Below, piece by piece: positions 23,216 to 35,463 of a stretch of 64,000 nt of DNA. The notes beneath the pieces are model-generated. The model searched no databases. It worked only from the letters and a program-made list of their open reading frames with translations, and was not told where the DNA came from. The position numbers and the translations under genes were made by a program. Each line of letters opens with the position of its first letter. Position 1 is the first letter of the stretch. Where the stretch lies: assembly GCF_000143415.4 (NCBI RefSeq), contig NW_003314305.1, forward strand, positions 1,336,834-1,400,833. The letters run 5' to 3'. Source of the DNA: Selaginella moellendorffii. Taxonomy: Eukaryota > Streptophyta > Lycopodiopsida > Selaginellales > Selaginellaceae.

Positions 23216-23356
23216 ATTCCTTGTAAGTACTTTCTCTTGCATGTCCGGATTCTGAACCTTTGTATTTTCTAGCAGAGAAGGAACATTCTTTAATCGAAAG
23301 ATGAGCTTTCGGTAAGTTTTTCTTTTGGCGAGGGGTTTAGCTAGCTAGCAACAGAG

Positions 23357-25555
23357 ATGGGTGCCAAGTTTCAGCCCCTTCCTCGCTTCTACTGGACGAA
23401 GGAACAGATTGCTGCGATCAGAGACCTGTGCCGTGACGACGATCTCTACGTGAAGACGAAGTATGGTAGGAAACTGAGGCCGCCGCCTCGTCCGCGACTA
23501 AGTCGAGAGCAGGAACGCTTTGTTCGCGCAGACCCTCAAGCAGGCTTGGATAGAATCAGTGGGCAGTGGGTAGCACTCCAACACCAGCTCGGGAAGAAGC
23601 CTTACACAGCCGAGGAGCAGGAAGGCAACTACGTGGGTCCGATTCTGGGTCACAAGCAATACAGGTGCGAGCTCCATCTTCACAGGGGACAGAAGCAGTG
23701 GAATGTCCATGCAGTCGGGGACAAGTTTCTGGTCTACGAGACACTTCCTCCCGCGACCGACACCGGTGATGATCCTCCGGTGCTTTGTGGTCGCGACAAG
23801 TTCGTCATTGGTCGCCCTCTGTCAGTAACAATGGACAACCGGGCGACAAATGTTTCCTCGTCATGGAACTCGTTTCCAGTGTGGAGCTTGCCAGAAGAAG
23901 GCAAAGAGGGAACGATCGGGAACTATATGGTGCCGAGCAGTAAGGTGGCGCTGCCGGGTTTAGTTCCAGGCAAAGGAGCGCTAGTCTTCGATGCCTTGTA
24001 CGAGACTGTGAAGGAAGGAGGAGCGAGCTGGAGCTCCGAGATGGTTGAGAAGCTGGACAGGCTCAAGCGTGGGATAACGCACCCCCACCAGGTCTGCGTG
24101 GTTCTCAAGAAGATCAAGCACGACGCATCTCTCTCGCTCAAGCTCTTTACGTGGGCCAATACGATCCCAGGCTTCAAGCACGACTTGGTAAACTACTCGA
24201 CGATGATCATGATCTTGGGAGATGACGGGAACTATCTCATGGCCGAGGCGCTTTTTGTTGAGATACAGGAGCTCGGGCTTCGCCTTGACACGTTTGCAGT
24301 GAACAACATGATCCGCTGCTACACAAGAGTGAACCGGATCCAGGAAGCTCTCGACCTCTACAGGAAGATGCCATACTTTGGCTGTCACCCGGACAATTGC
24401 ACCTTCGGCCTCCTCATCGACTGGTGCGGCAAGTTCGGCTCCCGGAAGGAGCTCCAACGGATCTTCCTCGACTTGAGAGCCTCCCCCCACAATGCCGACG
24501 CGCAGACGTTCAACACAATGATCCACAACTTCTGCAAGCAGCGGGACTTCGCAAACGCCAGGGAAGCTGCCAACCAGATGAAAGCCTGGGGGATTCCATT
24601 CTCCTCTGCAACGTACGCCATCCTCATCCACATGTACGCCAAGGCTCGAGACTCGAAAGCAGCGGCAGAGCTCTACGCGGACTACCTCCGCTCCGGCCTA
24701 GAGCCAAACTTGATCGTCTACAACAACGTGATACTGAGTTACGGTTCCAGCGGCTTCCCTGGCCATGCGCAGAACATCCTGGGTGATATACGAAAGGCCG
24801 GCCTCGCTCCAGATCGATTCACGTACTGCACGCTCATAAGTTCGTGGGCGAGAGCCGGAGCTATGCTGCAAGCCCGGCGATGGTTCAACAAAGCCTGCAA
24901 GACGAAGGCCGGTCCAAGCATCGAGATGTGCAACGCGCTCATCGATGGCTACCTCAAGGCCCGAGAAGTGGAACCGGCTAAGTTCATCCTCACCAAAGTC
25001 ATGCCGGAGAGAGGCATGGAGCCGACGCTGCAAACGTACACGATCCTCCTGGGCCACTACACGAGCAGCGTCAAGGTGGCGGACTCGAGAGCAGTGAGAG
25101 AGATGATGAAGTCGTCCTCGAAACCAGCAGCAGCAGCAGCAGGAGGAGGAGGAGGAGGAGGAGATGATCATCCCGGCGTGGACGAGTTCCTGAACGAGAT
25201 CCTGCAAGGCCTCCGCGCGATCAAGGAGCTCAAGAGCTACTCGAGGGAGTTTTTCCGCAAGCTGAGGATGGACAAGCCTCCTCGCTGGGGGCGATGGCTG
25301 GCGGATGCTCTCGTCAACCATCTCCACTGCTTTGGCTACGCTCGCGAGGCCTTCTACGTGTGGGAGGGTGTCTCCTCCACAGAGCTCTACCCGAGAGGGA
25401 TCTGGGAGGACTGGCAGGGAGCGTGGTTTATCTGGCTCCAGGATATGAGCTCCGGGACTGCGATGGTGGCGCTCACCAGTGGATTGATCGTGTCCAGGCG
25501 GAAGCTCGCGCGGGGATTCGATAGGCCGGAGCGAGTGATCATCGTGTGTGGCTAA
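23357..25555 (+). CDS. PPR-SMR copy 3, truncated in the SMR-like tail (732 aa)
   Basis: Intact start, N-terminal region and all PPR repeats, differing from copy 1 at few residues. An 11-nt deletion after GTGTGTGGCTA (near 25553) creates a TAA, so the last 57 or so residues, including the FRDWL end, are lost. The remaining 3' coding sequence continues recognisably to about 25712. If expressed, the protein would keep RNA binding by the PPRs and lack most of the SMR-like domain. It may be a functional variant or a young pseudogene. Confidence 0.7.
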   Translation: MGAKFQPLPRFYWTKEQIAAIRDLCRDDDLYVKTKYGRKLRPPPRPRLSREQERFVRADPQAGLDRISGQWVALQHQLGKKPYTAEEQEGNYVGPILGHKQYRCELHLHRGQKQWNVHAVGDKFLVYETLPPATDTGDDPPVLCGRDKFVIGRPLSVTMDNRATNVSSSWNSFPVWSLPEEGKEGTIGNYMVPSSKVALPGLVPGKGALVFDALYETVKEGGASWSSEMVEKLDRLKRGITHPHQVCVVLKKIKHDASLSLKLFTWANTIPGFKHDLVNYSTMIMILGDDGNYLMAEALFVEIQELGLRLDTFAVNNMIRCYTRVNRIQEALDLYRKMPYFGCHPDNCTFGLLIDWCGKFGSRKELQRIFLDLRASPHNADAQTFNTMIHNFCKQRDFANAREAANQMKAWGIPFSSATYAILIHMYAKARDSKAAAELYADYLRSGLEPNLIVYNNVILSYGSSGFPGHAQNILGDIRKAGLAPDRFTYCTLISSWARAGAMLQARRWFNKACKTKAGPSIEMCNALIDGYLKAREVEPAKFILTKVMPERGMEPTLQTYTILLGHYTSSVKVADSRAVREMMKSSSKPAAAAAGGGGGGGDDHPGVDEFLNEILQGLRAIKELKSYSREFFRKLRMDKPPRWGRWLADALVNHLHCFGYAREAFYVWEGVSSTELYPRGIWEDWQGAWFIWLQDMSSGTAMVALTSGLIVSRRKLARGFDRPERVIIVCG

Positions 25556-26124
25556 GAGCAAGGAGGTGACCCATGCGGTGAACAGGACGCTGGTGGCTCT
25601 AGACTCGCCGTTTGAGCCTTTCATCTCTATGGGGAGATTTATGTGCGAGGGGAACTTGTTTAGAGACTGGCTGTGGGAGAAGCAAGTTGCTATAGAGCTC
25701 ACCATGGATGCTTATATGTAATTAGCGCATTAGTGGGATGGTAAAAAGGACCAAGATTCGTTGGATCTAGCCTTTTGCTTTGCTTTATTTTTTCTTAAGT
25801 TCAGGTATTTAGGATTTTTCTTAGGCTGCAAATTAGCACATGGATGTGATAAGGCAAGAGCGAGCCATATGTTGTTTCAACTCAGAGGAAGCTGATGAGC
25901 TGGTTATGCATGATTTGTCTCTGTGGAGATCTATAACATGGAATACTGGGAAAGTAACCATTATGCCTAGGTAAAGTTTGTTTGGAACTTCTTCATAAGT
26001 GCAAGATTACAAAGAGATTGCAGACAACAAGTCTCGTTGTCAAACTTTACATATGTAATATATATACATTATTTAAACAACCATGCCCAGAGCTGTTTAT
26101 TTTATATAAATACAGCATCATCTT

Positions 26125-26885
26125 CTAGGCAAGCTGGAGTAGATCATCCTCCTTGACGCACAGCTGGTGCCCCTGACGGTTGTAGAGCTTGCAACCTTCC
26201 TTGAGTGGCTTCCTGCAAGTGTGGCAAGAGTTGAAGTCGAGCGCAACACTTTTTGGACCTGGGCAGACATAGGAAGCAGAGCCACATTTGAACGTGCAAG
26301 TTTTATCAGGTCCTGAGACGCATATCGATTTGCCATGCCCCAAGTCCAAGCAACCTTGAGGAATGCTGCAACAAGTAGCGCAGCTGCCTGGCGTCCAAGG
26401 ATGGACAGTGCCTCCACAAATCTCCACGGCATCCTTCAAGCAGGAGTTGTCATCACCATTTGGCAGTGGTGCACCAGTCTTTAAATTGTAGAGATGACAG
26501 CCATTCGAAGGCTCCTTACCCGGTGGGAGCACAGAAATTGGAATTTGGTTAGTCCATCGGGATGGGCAGACTTTGATTTTTGGTGGAAGACAAATTGGGT
26601 GGCAAGGACGAAAAGGGGCGGTGCCACCAAGACAAACTGGACTGCCAGTTCCAGGCTCGAGATATATGCATCCAGCCTCAAGCGTACAGCAATTGGAGCA
26701 TGCGTCCAGAGTGACAACAGCATCACTACAAACCTGGAGACGATGGCCGCTGGCTGCAAAATCATCTTGACAAGGCATTCAAGAAGTCAGTCCTGAAAGA
26801 AAGAATCAAAACTTGGAGATCAACCTGCAGATATCAGAAGTAGCTGAAAGCTTAGGATAGTGAGGAACAAGAATGAAGCTGCCAT
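26125..26885 (-). CDS. Secreted Pin2-like protein, copy 3
   Basis: Two exons (26885-26825 and 26753-26125), intact, 229 residues. The first reactive loop is C-HPI-C (P1 Pro, probably inactive). The second is C-TFK-C, P1 Phe, unlike the Leu of copies 1, 2 and 4. Other changes near the second loop (DKTCTFKCGSA) add to the impression of local diversification. Confidence 0.75.
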
Positions 26886-26929
26886 GTTGTTGTGGTGCTG
26901 AACCTCGGGCTGTTTGAATTTATAGTCAC

Positions 26930-28005
26930 ACAGTGGCATGCGATCGATCTCTACAAAAATCTCACGTTTTTTCCGGACTTGAAAGTTGCGTATGGATTGT
27001 ACTGATCGGGGGCCACCTAGCCTGGCTCTCTGTGGTGAAACAAATCATATACTTCCAGAGAGGTGTCCCATCAGTAGTTTGATCGGTGAGGTCCGATGTG
27101 GCGCCCTTATTAGGGCGACGTGGCCGGAAATACAAAGGATTGCATGCCACGTCATAATAGACGAGGTTAGCGAAGCGGCCATGGCGGGGCTGCTCGGCCA
27201 TGGCGGTTCTTTCAACGTGGCCAGGCTGGGAGCACTAGGGTAGCAGCTCACAGCGCTGTCACAGCAATGTGCTATCCGATCGATCGATCTGGGTCTCGGG
27301 TTTAGTTTCTAGAGGTTTCCGGCTTCTCCACAGCTAGTGGTTTCGTCCTCCGGCCTATGGCACCGCTAGAAAATCCTCCAAACCTTGAAGAACAGATCGA
27401 GATTTAGGAGCAGCGAGAGATTGCACGAAAGATCTTGCGTTGGGAGCTCGACCGCAATTCTGCCTAGCTGCTCTATCGAAGATTTGCAAGTCGAGCGTTC
27501 AAACAGAGTGCTCAAGAGATTGAGCTCCGTCCATAAATTCAATCCTTTCTGGGCTCCGACCAATGTGATGCCGCGATTCAAATTTCTGGCGCTTGGTGCC
27601 TCAACATGGGTAATACCATACGTATTGAAATATCACATATTGAATGATTTTGGAACAGCTCATGCACAACAAGGGAACTCTTTTGATTATATATACATAT
27701 TTGTGCAGTTGGAGGCATTTATACAATATACAAATTGATTTCCTTGGATTTCTTGTCTTTGGTCTAGTAAAATTCAACATTGGCAAAAGAGAACTCCAAG
27801 ATTAAAATCAGGACACCATTTGCATCCATTGCATTGTGGTTTAATGCATCTAGTTGTTGGGTGGTACATGTATACTTATTCTTTCAAAGCTAGAAAAAAA
27901 ATTTCATTTGCTACATGCAATCTAAACCCTAAACCCTAAACCTTAAATAGACACGTGAAAAAAGGGTGGCAACCCTTCAATTTTGATTTTAATGATGCTC
28001 CAATA
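26930..28005. repeat. Repeated intergenic unit, copy 3 (partial)
   Basis: Near-identical to 9480-10400, with a short insertion near 27100 and a small local inversion at 27740-27815: the 'TTTGGTCTAGTAAA' and 'GATTAAAATCAGGAC' words appear there in reverse complement relative to 10280-10380. It carries a longer telomere-like tract (AAACCCTAAACCCTAAACC) from about 27924. It ends abruptly at a PPR tail near 28008. Confidence 0.55.
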
Positions 28006-28008
28006 AGC

Positions 28009-28106
28009 CATTTATCTCTATGGGGAGATTTATGTGCGAGGGGAACTTGTTTAGAGACTGGCTGTGGGAGAAGCAAGTTGCTATAGAGCTCACCATGGAT
28101 GCTTAG
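28009..28106 (+). pseudogene. PPR-SMR 3' tail fragment
   Basis: Encodes only the last 30 or so residues of the PPR-SMR protein (SMGRFMCEGNLFRDWL to the stop at 28104-28106) followed by the usual 3' flank. It marks a deleted cassette between Pin2 copies 3 and 4. Confidence 0.85.
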
Positions 28107-28518
28107 AATTAATATGTAATTAGTGCATTAATGGAAGGGTAAAAAGGACAAAGATTCGTTGGATCTAACCTTTTGCTTTGCTTTATTTTTTCTTCAAGTT
28201 CAGGTATTTAGAAATTTTCTTAGGCTGCAAATTAGCACGCCATATGTTGTTTCAACTCAGAGGAAGCTGATGAGCTGAACACCAATGCATTGTGATGTAT
28301 GATTTGGCTCTGCGGAGATCTATAACATAGAATATTGGGAAAGTAAACATTATGCCTAGGTAAAGTTTGTTTGGAACTTCTTTGTAAGTGCAAGATTACA
28401 AGACAACAAGTTGCGTTGTCAAACTTTATATATATAATATATATATATACATTTCAAGTACCCGTTATTTAAACAACGATGCCCAGAGCTGTTTATTTTA
28501 TAAATACTGCATCATCTT

Positions 28519-29279
28519 CTAGGCAAGCTGGAGTAGATCATCCTCCTTGACGCACAGCTGGTGCCCCCGACGGTTGTAGAGCTTGCAACCTTCCCTGAGT
28601 GGCTTCTTGCAAGTGTGGCAAGAGTTGAAGTCGAGCGCAACACTTTTTGGACCTGGGCAGACATAGGAAGCAAACCCACATTCGAGCGTGCAGGCTTTAC
28701 CAGGTCCTGAGACGCATACTGATTTGCCATGCCCCAAGTCCATGCAACCTTGAGGAATGGTGCAACAAGTAGCGCAGCTGCCTGGCTTCCAAGGATGGAC
28801 AGTGCCTCCACAAATCTCCACGGCATCCTTCAAGCAGGAGTTGTCATCACCATTTGGCAGTGGTGCACCAGTCTTTAAATTGTAGAGATGACAGCCATTC
28901 GAAGGCTCCTTATCCGGTGGGAGCACAGAAATTGGAATTCGGTTAGTTCCTCGGGATGGGCAGACTTTGATTTTTGGTGGATGACAAATTAAGGGGCAAG
29001 GACGAAAAGGGGAGGTGCCACCAAGACAAACTGGACTGCCAGTTCCAGGCTCGAGATATATGCATCCAGCCTCAAGCGCACAGCAACTGGAGCATCCGTC
29101 GAGAGTGACAACAGCATCACTACAAACCTGGAGACGATGGCTGCTGGCTGCAAAATCATCTTGACAAGGCATTCAAGAAGTCAGTCCTGAAAGAAAGAAT
29201 CAAAACTTGGAGATCAACCTGCAGATATCAGAAGTAGCTGAAAGCTTAGGATAGTGAGGAACAAGAATGAAGCTGCCAT
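28519..29279 (-). CDS. Secreted Pin2-like protein, copy 4
   Basis: Two exons (29279-29219 and 29147-28519). The protein is identical to copy 2, and the 3' flank including the AT repeat also matches copy 2, which indicates a very recent duplication or gene conversion. P1 residues are Leu (C-PLI-C) and Leu (C-TLE-C). Confidence 0.75.
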
Positions 29280-29329
29280 GTTGTTGTGGTGCTGAACCTC
29301 GGGCTGTTTGGATTTATAGTCACACATAG

Positions 29330-30930
29330 TCCTGTCTATTTGATGACTTGGCATCCGATCGATCTCTACAAAAATCTCACGTTTTTTCCGGACTTGAAAG
29401 TTGCGTATGGATTGTACTGATCGGGGGCTAGCCTGACTGTCTCTGTGGTGATGTCCCATCAAGGTCCGATGTGGCGCCCTAATTAGGGCGACGTGCTGGA
29501 ATACAATTTCCACGTTGGTTAGCGGCATGCCACGTCATAATAGACGAGGTTAGCGAAGCGGCCATGGCGGGGCTGCTCGGCCATGGCGCTTCTTTCAACG
29601 TGGCCACTAGGGTAGCAGCTCACAGCGCTGCCGCAGCAATGTGCTATCCGATCGATCGATCTTGGTCTCGGGTTTAGCTTCTAGAGGCTTCCGGCTTCTC
29701 CACAGCTAGTGGTTTCTTCCTCCGGCCTATGGCACCGCTAGAAAATCCTCCAAACTGACTCAGCCCAGATTTAGGAGCAGCAAGAGATTGCACGAAAGAT
29801 CTTGCGTTGGGAGCTCGACCGCAATTCTGCCTAGCTGCTCTATCGAAGATTTGCAAGTCGAGCGTTCAAACAGAGTGCTCAAGAGATTGAGCTCCGTCCA
29901 TAAATTCAATCCTTTCTGGGCTCCGACCAATGTGATGCCGCGATTCAAATTTCTGGCGCTTGGTGCCTCAACATGGGTAATACCATACGTATTGAAATAT
30001 CACATATTGAATGATTTTGGAACAGCTTATGCACAACAAGGGAACTCTTTTGATTATATATACACATTTGTGGGCTCAGCTGGAGGCATTTACAATATAC
30101 AAATTGATTTCCTTGTCCGGATTTTAATCTTGGAGTCCCTCTCTTTTGCCAATGTGAAAATTACTTTTGCCTGTTGAACTTTACTAGACCAAAGACAAGA
30201 AATCCATTTGCATCCATTGCATTGTGGTTTAATGCATCTAGTTGTTGGGTGCTACATGTATACTTATTCTTTCAAAGCCTAGAAAAAAAAAAATCATTTG
30301 CTGCATGTGATTAATCCTTTATCTTTTTTCTAGAATAAACCCTAAACCCTAAATAGACAGAACCATGTGAAAAAAGGGCTTCAATTTTGATTTTAATGAT
30401 GAGAAAATTGCATGCAGTAACAACTGGATCAATCAAGTGGATGAGATCAAAATCTTCAAATTCTATAATAAGTCAAAACATGAAACTCATGAGGTATTGT
30501 CTTTTAGTATTTATTTCCAAAGGCAATTACTGAAAGGCAAAAAATTGATGCCCTTTTGGCCCTTTTTGAGCCATTTTACATGGGTGTTTTTTAAAAATGC
30601 CCTTTAAATGTTGGGCAAAAGTGCATATAGCTTTTTTTGTTCAAGGGCAATAAAATAAAATATTCTTTCAAAATAATTTTTTCTCTTTCTTAATGGACAA
30701 TGAATATTTTGAATTAAATGAACAAGGAGTTGACAGTGTTTCTCTCAATGACATTTTCTCTCAATTAATTAGAATTTGGTTTGCATGTCATAGTTGTCTT
30801 GTTTAGAGCATAGTTTTACAGAAGAAAATGGAAGGGCAACAACACTCATCATCTAGTTCTTATACTATACATTCAATCTTTTTTATTTCCATGCATTTAA
30901 TTTATAGATCTTAGGAAAAAAGTACATTCT
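29330..30930. repeat. Repeated intergenic unit, copy 4
   Basis: From about 29790 it is near-identical to 9950-11090 including the telomere-like tract at 30337-30353. The first part carries deletions at about 29440-29470 and 29606. No gene seen. Confidence 0.55.
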
Positions 30931-32090
30931 TTCTTCCCTTTCTAGGTCCCCATTCATGATTGTCCATATCTGCGGTAGAATCCAGTGCGGGATTGATTGC
31001 TCAGGCTCTTTAGCCCGGGATTTCTTGGACTGGATGGCTTCACCTCTCTTGCAATACCATTGATGCATGAGTGCGTGGAAGCAAATGTTCCAGCGGTGCT
31101 GTCTGCATGATCGTCGTATTGGAGGGCTTCGTTCTCATCCACAGCTGAGAATCTGGGGAGGCAGGGCAGATCGAGCTCCCACAGCTCCAGAAAATTGGTA
31201 AGATATCTTCTAACTTATCAATCGACGTGCAAAACTCATGAAGCTCCTCTTGCAGGAAGGAACAAGCCGAGCTTCCACTATCTCGCCGCCGAATCCACAG
31301 CCCTCCAATACGTTCTTCTTTTAAACTGGGAACTGACAAAGTTTCTATCCAGTTCTTAGTTCCAGACGCTAGACTTCGATGCAATGAAAGAGAGAAGAGA
31401 GAATCTGGACAGTCTTAAGCCCAAGATCGTTGACATGGTTGTCAAGAAGATGAAGCATGACACATATCTCTCGCTCGATTTCTTTACGCTGGCCATGAGA
31501 ATCTCCAGCTTCCGGCACGACGTGGTGATGGTCATGATCCTTGGAGTCGATGGCAACTATCTCATGGTGATCACAGACATGCCCCGTGGAAACGATCTCT
31601 ATGTGAAGACGAGGAAGCTGTGGCCGCCACATCGTCCGAGACAGCAGAAAGACCCCCAAGTAGGCTTGGATAGATTCAGCATGGTAGCAGTCCAACACCA
31701 GCTCGGGAGGAAGACTTAAACAGCCTACAAGAAGGAAAGCAACTCCGTGGATCTGATCATGAGTCACAAGCAGTACAGGCAGGAGCTCCACCTTCACAGC
31801 AGGAAGGAGTGGAACGTCCATGCAGTCAGGGACAAGTTTCTGGTCTACGAGACACTTCCTCACGTGAGCGACACCAGTGATGATCCTTTGGTGCTTTGCA
31901 GTCATGACAAGATCGTCATTGTTCGGCCCTTGTCAGTAACAGTGGACAACCGGGCAAAGAATGTCTCGTGGAACTCGTTGGGCTTGCGGGAATGCAAAGA
32001 AGAAACGGAGAACTATACGGTGCCGAGCAGTAAGGAGAGTCAGTCGGGTTTAGTTCCAGGCAAAGGATGAAGGAAGGAGGAGGGATTTGC
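30930..32090 (+). pseudogene. Relic of the 5' part of the 48.9-kb PPR gene, copy 3
   Basis: Nearly the same as 11100-12268 at an offset of about 19.8 kb, but the first module is longer and still open through GNYLMVITDMPRGNDLYVK (31384-31719), so the frameshift seen in copies 1 and 2 is absent here. It still stops at the TAA after GRKT. It joins SHPRH exon 6 at the same point as copy 1. Confidence 0.75.
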
Positions 32091-35000
32091 ATGGCTTGCT
32101 TAGATTCTTACAAGCAGAGCCGTTTGACAATCATACTTGGTGGCAGCAAAGCTATAAAACATCCTTGCGAGGTACTATGTGTTTTTTCCTTTTTATTGTA
32201 AGTAACACTCGTTGCTCTCCAGGAAGGAAAAATGGGAGCAGTTGACTTTGCTCATTCCTTTTTCCGTGAGATTATGTGGCGGTCTATGAAGATCGATGTC
32301 ATAGACCAGCTAGATATTCCTCCTCAAGAAGAGCGAATTACATGGCTCAAGTTTTCGGGTGTTGAGAACCACTTTTATAGGCAACAACACGAGCAATGCG
32401 TGAAGAGAGCCAGAGAAGCTATTGAGAAGTACTCATTAGGTGCTGGTCGACCTCTAAATCATATGAATACCTCAAAGTTAATGAACCCCTTGTTGAAGCT
32501 GCGACAAGCTTGTTGCCATCCTCAAGTGGGGAGTTCGGGAGTACGCTCGTTGCAGGCATCACCACGCTCATTGCAGGCCGATGGATGAAGTCTTGGAGGT
32601 AAGGAACCTTGGTATTAGAGTCTTCAGGTCCTAATTGAAAAAGCTAAAACTGAAGGAGAAGAAGCTCAACGAGATCTTGTTGATTCGTTGAACGGACTGG
32701 AAGGTCTGGCGATTATCGAGGAAAACATCCCCATGGCTGTCTCCATTGACCGAGAAGCACTAGCAGCCGCGGAGGAAAATGCGACTAATTTTGAAGTTGA
32801 TCCGCTTCAGAAAGTCCATATTTTACACAATTTGGAAGAGTCACTCAGAAACTGCAAGGATGACGCATTGAGCAAAATTCCAAGAACTCTGAGGGATGAT
32901 ATGCTGATCAGTCAATGCGACGAATTACGAAGGAAGTACGTCAGTGGCCAGTATGCAAATCTTGCTGCGGCTCAGCACGCTGCACACAAAGAAGTATTAT
33001 TGATTTCTTTTCAAAAAAGCCCTTCTTTATCCTGCAGATCAGTCTGATGATAAATCTTCAAGATGGAGCCACTGGTGGCTAGATGCTTTTGCATGGGTTC
33101 AAACATCGAGCAAACGAAGTGACCACCTATTGGAACGAATAAAGCACGGGCTGGAAGATGTAAATCGTGCTGGTGGTCGGAATGTTTCTAGTCTTTATCT
33201 TTCTTGGAAGGTACTCTACTGAGCATGTAGATACCACGACCTTAACGGCCTCAAGTTCTTACTAAGCCAGGAGTTGGATACTCTCCATGAGACTCGTGAC
33301 CACGTTCTGAGCCGCTTAGTTGAAGTGGATGGCGGGATGCAGAATCCGAATCCCGATTATGTGCAGCGCGCTGGACAATGTTCCCAGTGCCAGCCTAGAC
33401 ACACTGGGATAATTGTGCTCATTGTGCGATTGATCTCATGTTTCAGGTACAATCTGCTTCTGTGGTTTCTGACATTGTCAGTGTGGATAAACAGAAATAT
33501 GCAAATAGGCTATTTTACTTGACGTCCCGAGCAGCTGAATTAGATGGCATTGTTACTGCAGAAGACGCCTTTGTTTCTCAAGTATGTTCACTGGATAAGG
33601 GAAACAAGGAAACTGAGACGAACACAGGCAGGAGAAAAGGAGCAGCAGTAGCTGCGGTAAGGCAACTTCTTTTTGTTTTTTAAACTTTTTTCTTTTGTTT
33701 TTCTTTGCTTCGAGCTTAAATATTTCTTTTCACAAGTTACGCACAGATGTTCTGAAACGGAAATGGTTTTAAAAATTTTACTTGCATACATGAAAGCGGA
33801 AACGAACCACCTTGAAGTAAACACTCCTGTGCTTATTTGTAAGTCTTTGACAAACCATGTCAATTCAGGCATTGCGTAGCGAATATGCAGCGGCGAGACG
33901 CTTGACAATAGCACAACAATTAGTTCTAACTGAATTGGACGAGCTGAGCATGTCGACAACAAGGCTATGTTTGCAAGGTGCCAAGGCTGCAGACGGCAAT
34001 CCTTTTGGTGATGAAGGCTACGAGATAGCAATTAGAAACGCGGAGCTTACCAACGAAAAATTTGTTGCTGTTGAGAATCTATCTCGTGTGAAGAGGCAGC
34101 TCAGATACTTGAAGGTATTAGGCTTAAGTTTTCTTCTATTCGCAGCTCCTCTCATTTCCGGATTGCAGGGTCTAAGGAATAAGAAGGACGAGGGGCATAA
34201 CAGTTTGGAAGGAGAAATTTGCCCAGTTTGCCACGATGGCATAGAATCTGGAGCAATGGTCCTTCCATGCGGCCATTTGCTTTGTGGCAAGTGTAAGTTT
34301 TTGGTGTCTTACTTTGTTGGTTTCCTGAGCAAATCTTCATTTTATTTCGCAGGTTTGAATCTTATTGTGGACCGCCAGAAAGCACCAGCTAACGGTGCTG
34401 ATTTCAAGCGCATTGCATGTCCAACGTAGCAGACTTATGTCTCTAATATTGCTTGTGCCAATGCTGAAGCGGCTTCTTCGAAAATTGCGGAAATCCTCCA
34501 GGAAGAAGAAGAGGACGAAGAAAAATCTATAACCGTGGCAGGGTCGTACGGAACATAGGTAATCTGGCTTTGTCGTCTTTTTAATTTAATTCTTTTGCAA
34601 CTTTGAAGATTGAAGCTGTCGTCAGGAGAATTCTTAGTCCCGATCCGTTTGTGAAAATTCTTGTGTTCTCGACGTGGAAAGAAGTGCTGGACTTGTTAAA
34701 ACACGCACTGAAGAGCAACAAGCTCAGCTGGGTTCGACTAAAGCCTCTCAGGTAATATCGATAATCTGTTTTACTCTTACTCATGTGCTCGTTTTGTGTT
34801 TTTCACAGACAAATGGGTTCTTCCATCTTGGAATTTAAGGAGAACATCCAAGTCATGTTACTGCCCACACAACATGGTGCCAATGGCCTGAACTTAATAG
34901 AGAACACGTTATTTTGGTGGAGCCTTTGCTCACTCCGGCAGTAGAAGCTCAGGCTATCAATCTAGTCCACCGGATTGGCCAACGTCTTAAGTCACTTGTA

Positions 35001-35322
35001 CATAGATTCATTGTAAGTTACGTACGTTTCTTCTGTTTTCCAATTACTGACGACATTTCCAGATATGTAACACTGTGGAGGAGAACATCTACAAAATGAA
35101 CCAGCAGAAGACGAACCTCCTTCCAATGAAGCAAAAAGAGCAGCCTCTATCAGCGAATGACATGAACAGTTTACTAGCTTGGGACGAACCGAAAGAGAAC
35201 ACAGCTACTTCAAACACAGTGGTTCTACTCCTGATACTTTCCGAGATTTAACTCCGGCTCAAGCTGCTGCTGCTGCTGCTGAATCGCGGCTCTTGCGACT
35301 ACAGGCCAACGCTTGTCTATAG
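32090..35322 (+). pseudogene. Broken SHPRH-like copy 4 (in the 32-38 kb cassette)
   Basis: Same 5' breakpoint as the copy at 12268 but retains exons 10-13, so it is closer to their common ancestor. Lesions include the exon 9 loss shared with that copy, a deletion in exon 12 near 33810, a stop in the RING exon (CCAACGTAG near 34426), AAG to TAG at the exon 15 end (near 34556), a short loss in exon 16 near 34640, and the shared 4-nt loss in the helicase C exon near 34901. Confidence 0.9.
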
Positions 35323-35463
35323 ATTCTTTGTAAGTACTTTCTGTTGCATGTCCGGATTCTGAACCTTCGTATTTTCTGGCAGAGAAGGAACATTCTTTAG
35401 TCAAAAGATGAGCTTTCGGTAAGTTTTTCTGTTGGCGAGGGGTTTAGCTAGCTAGCAACAGAG

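Noticed and set aside
24698-25705. Long minus-strand ORF of 335 codons
   Set aside because: It is antisense to the PPR-SMR gene, has low-complexity serine/cysteine runs from the trinucleotide repeat, and varies in length between copies with indels that respect the plus-strand frame.
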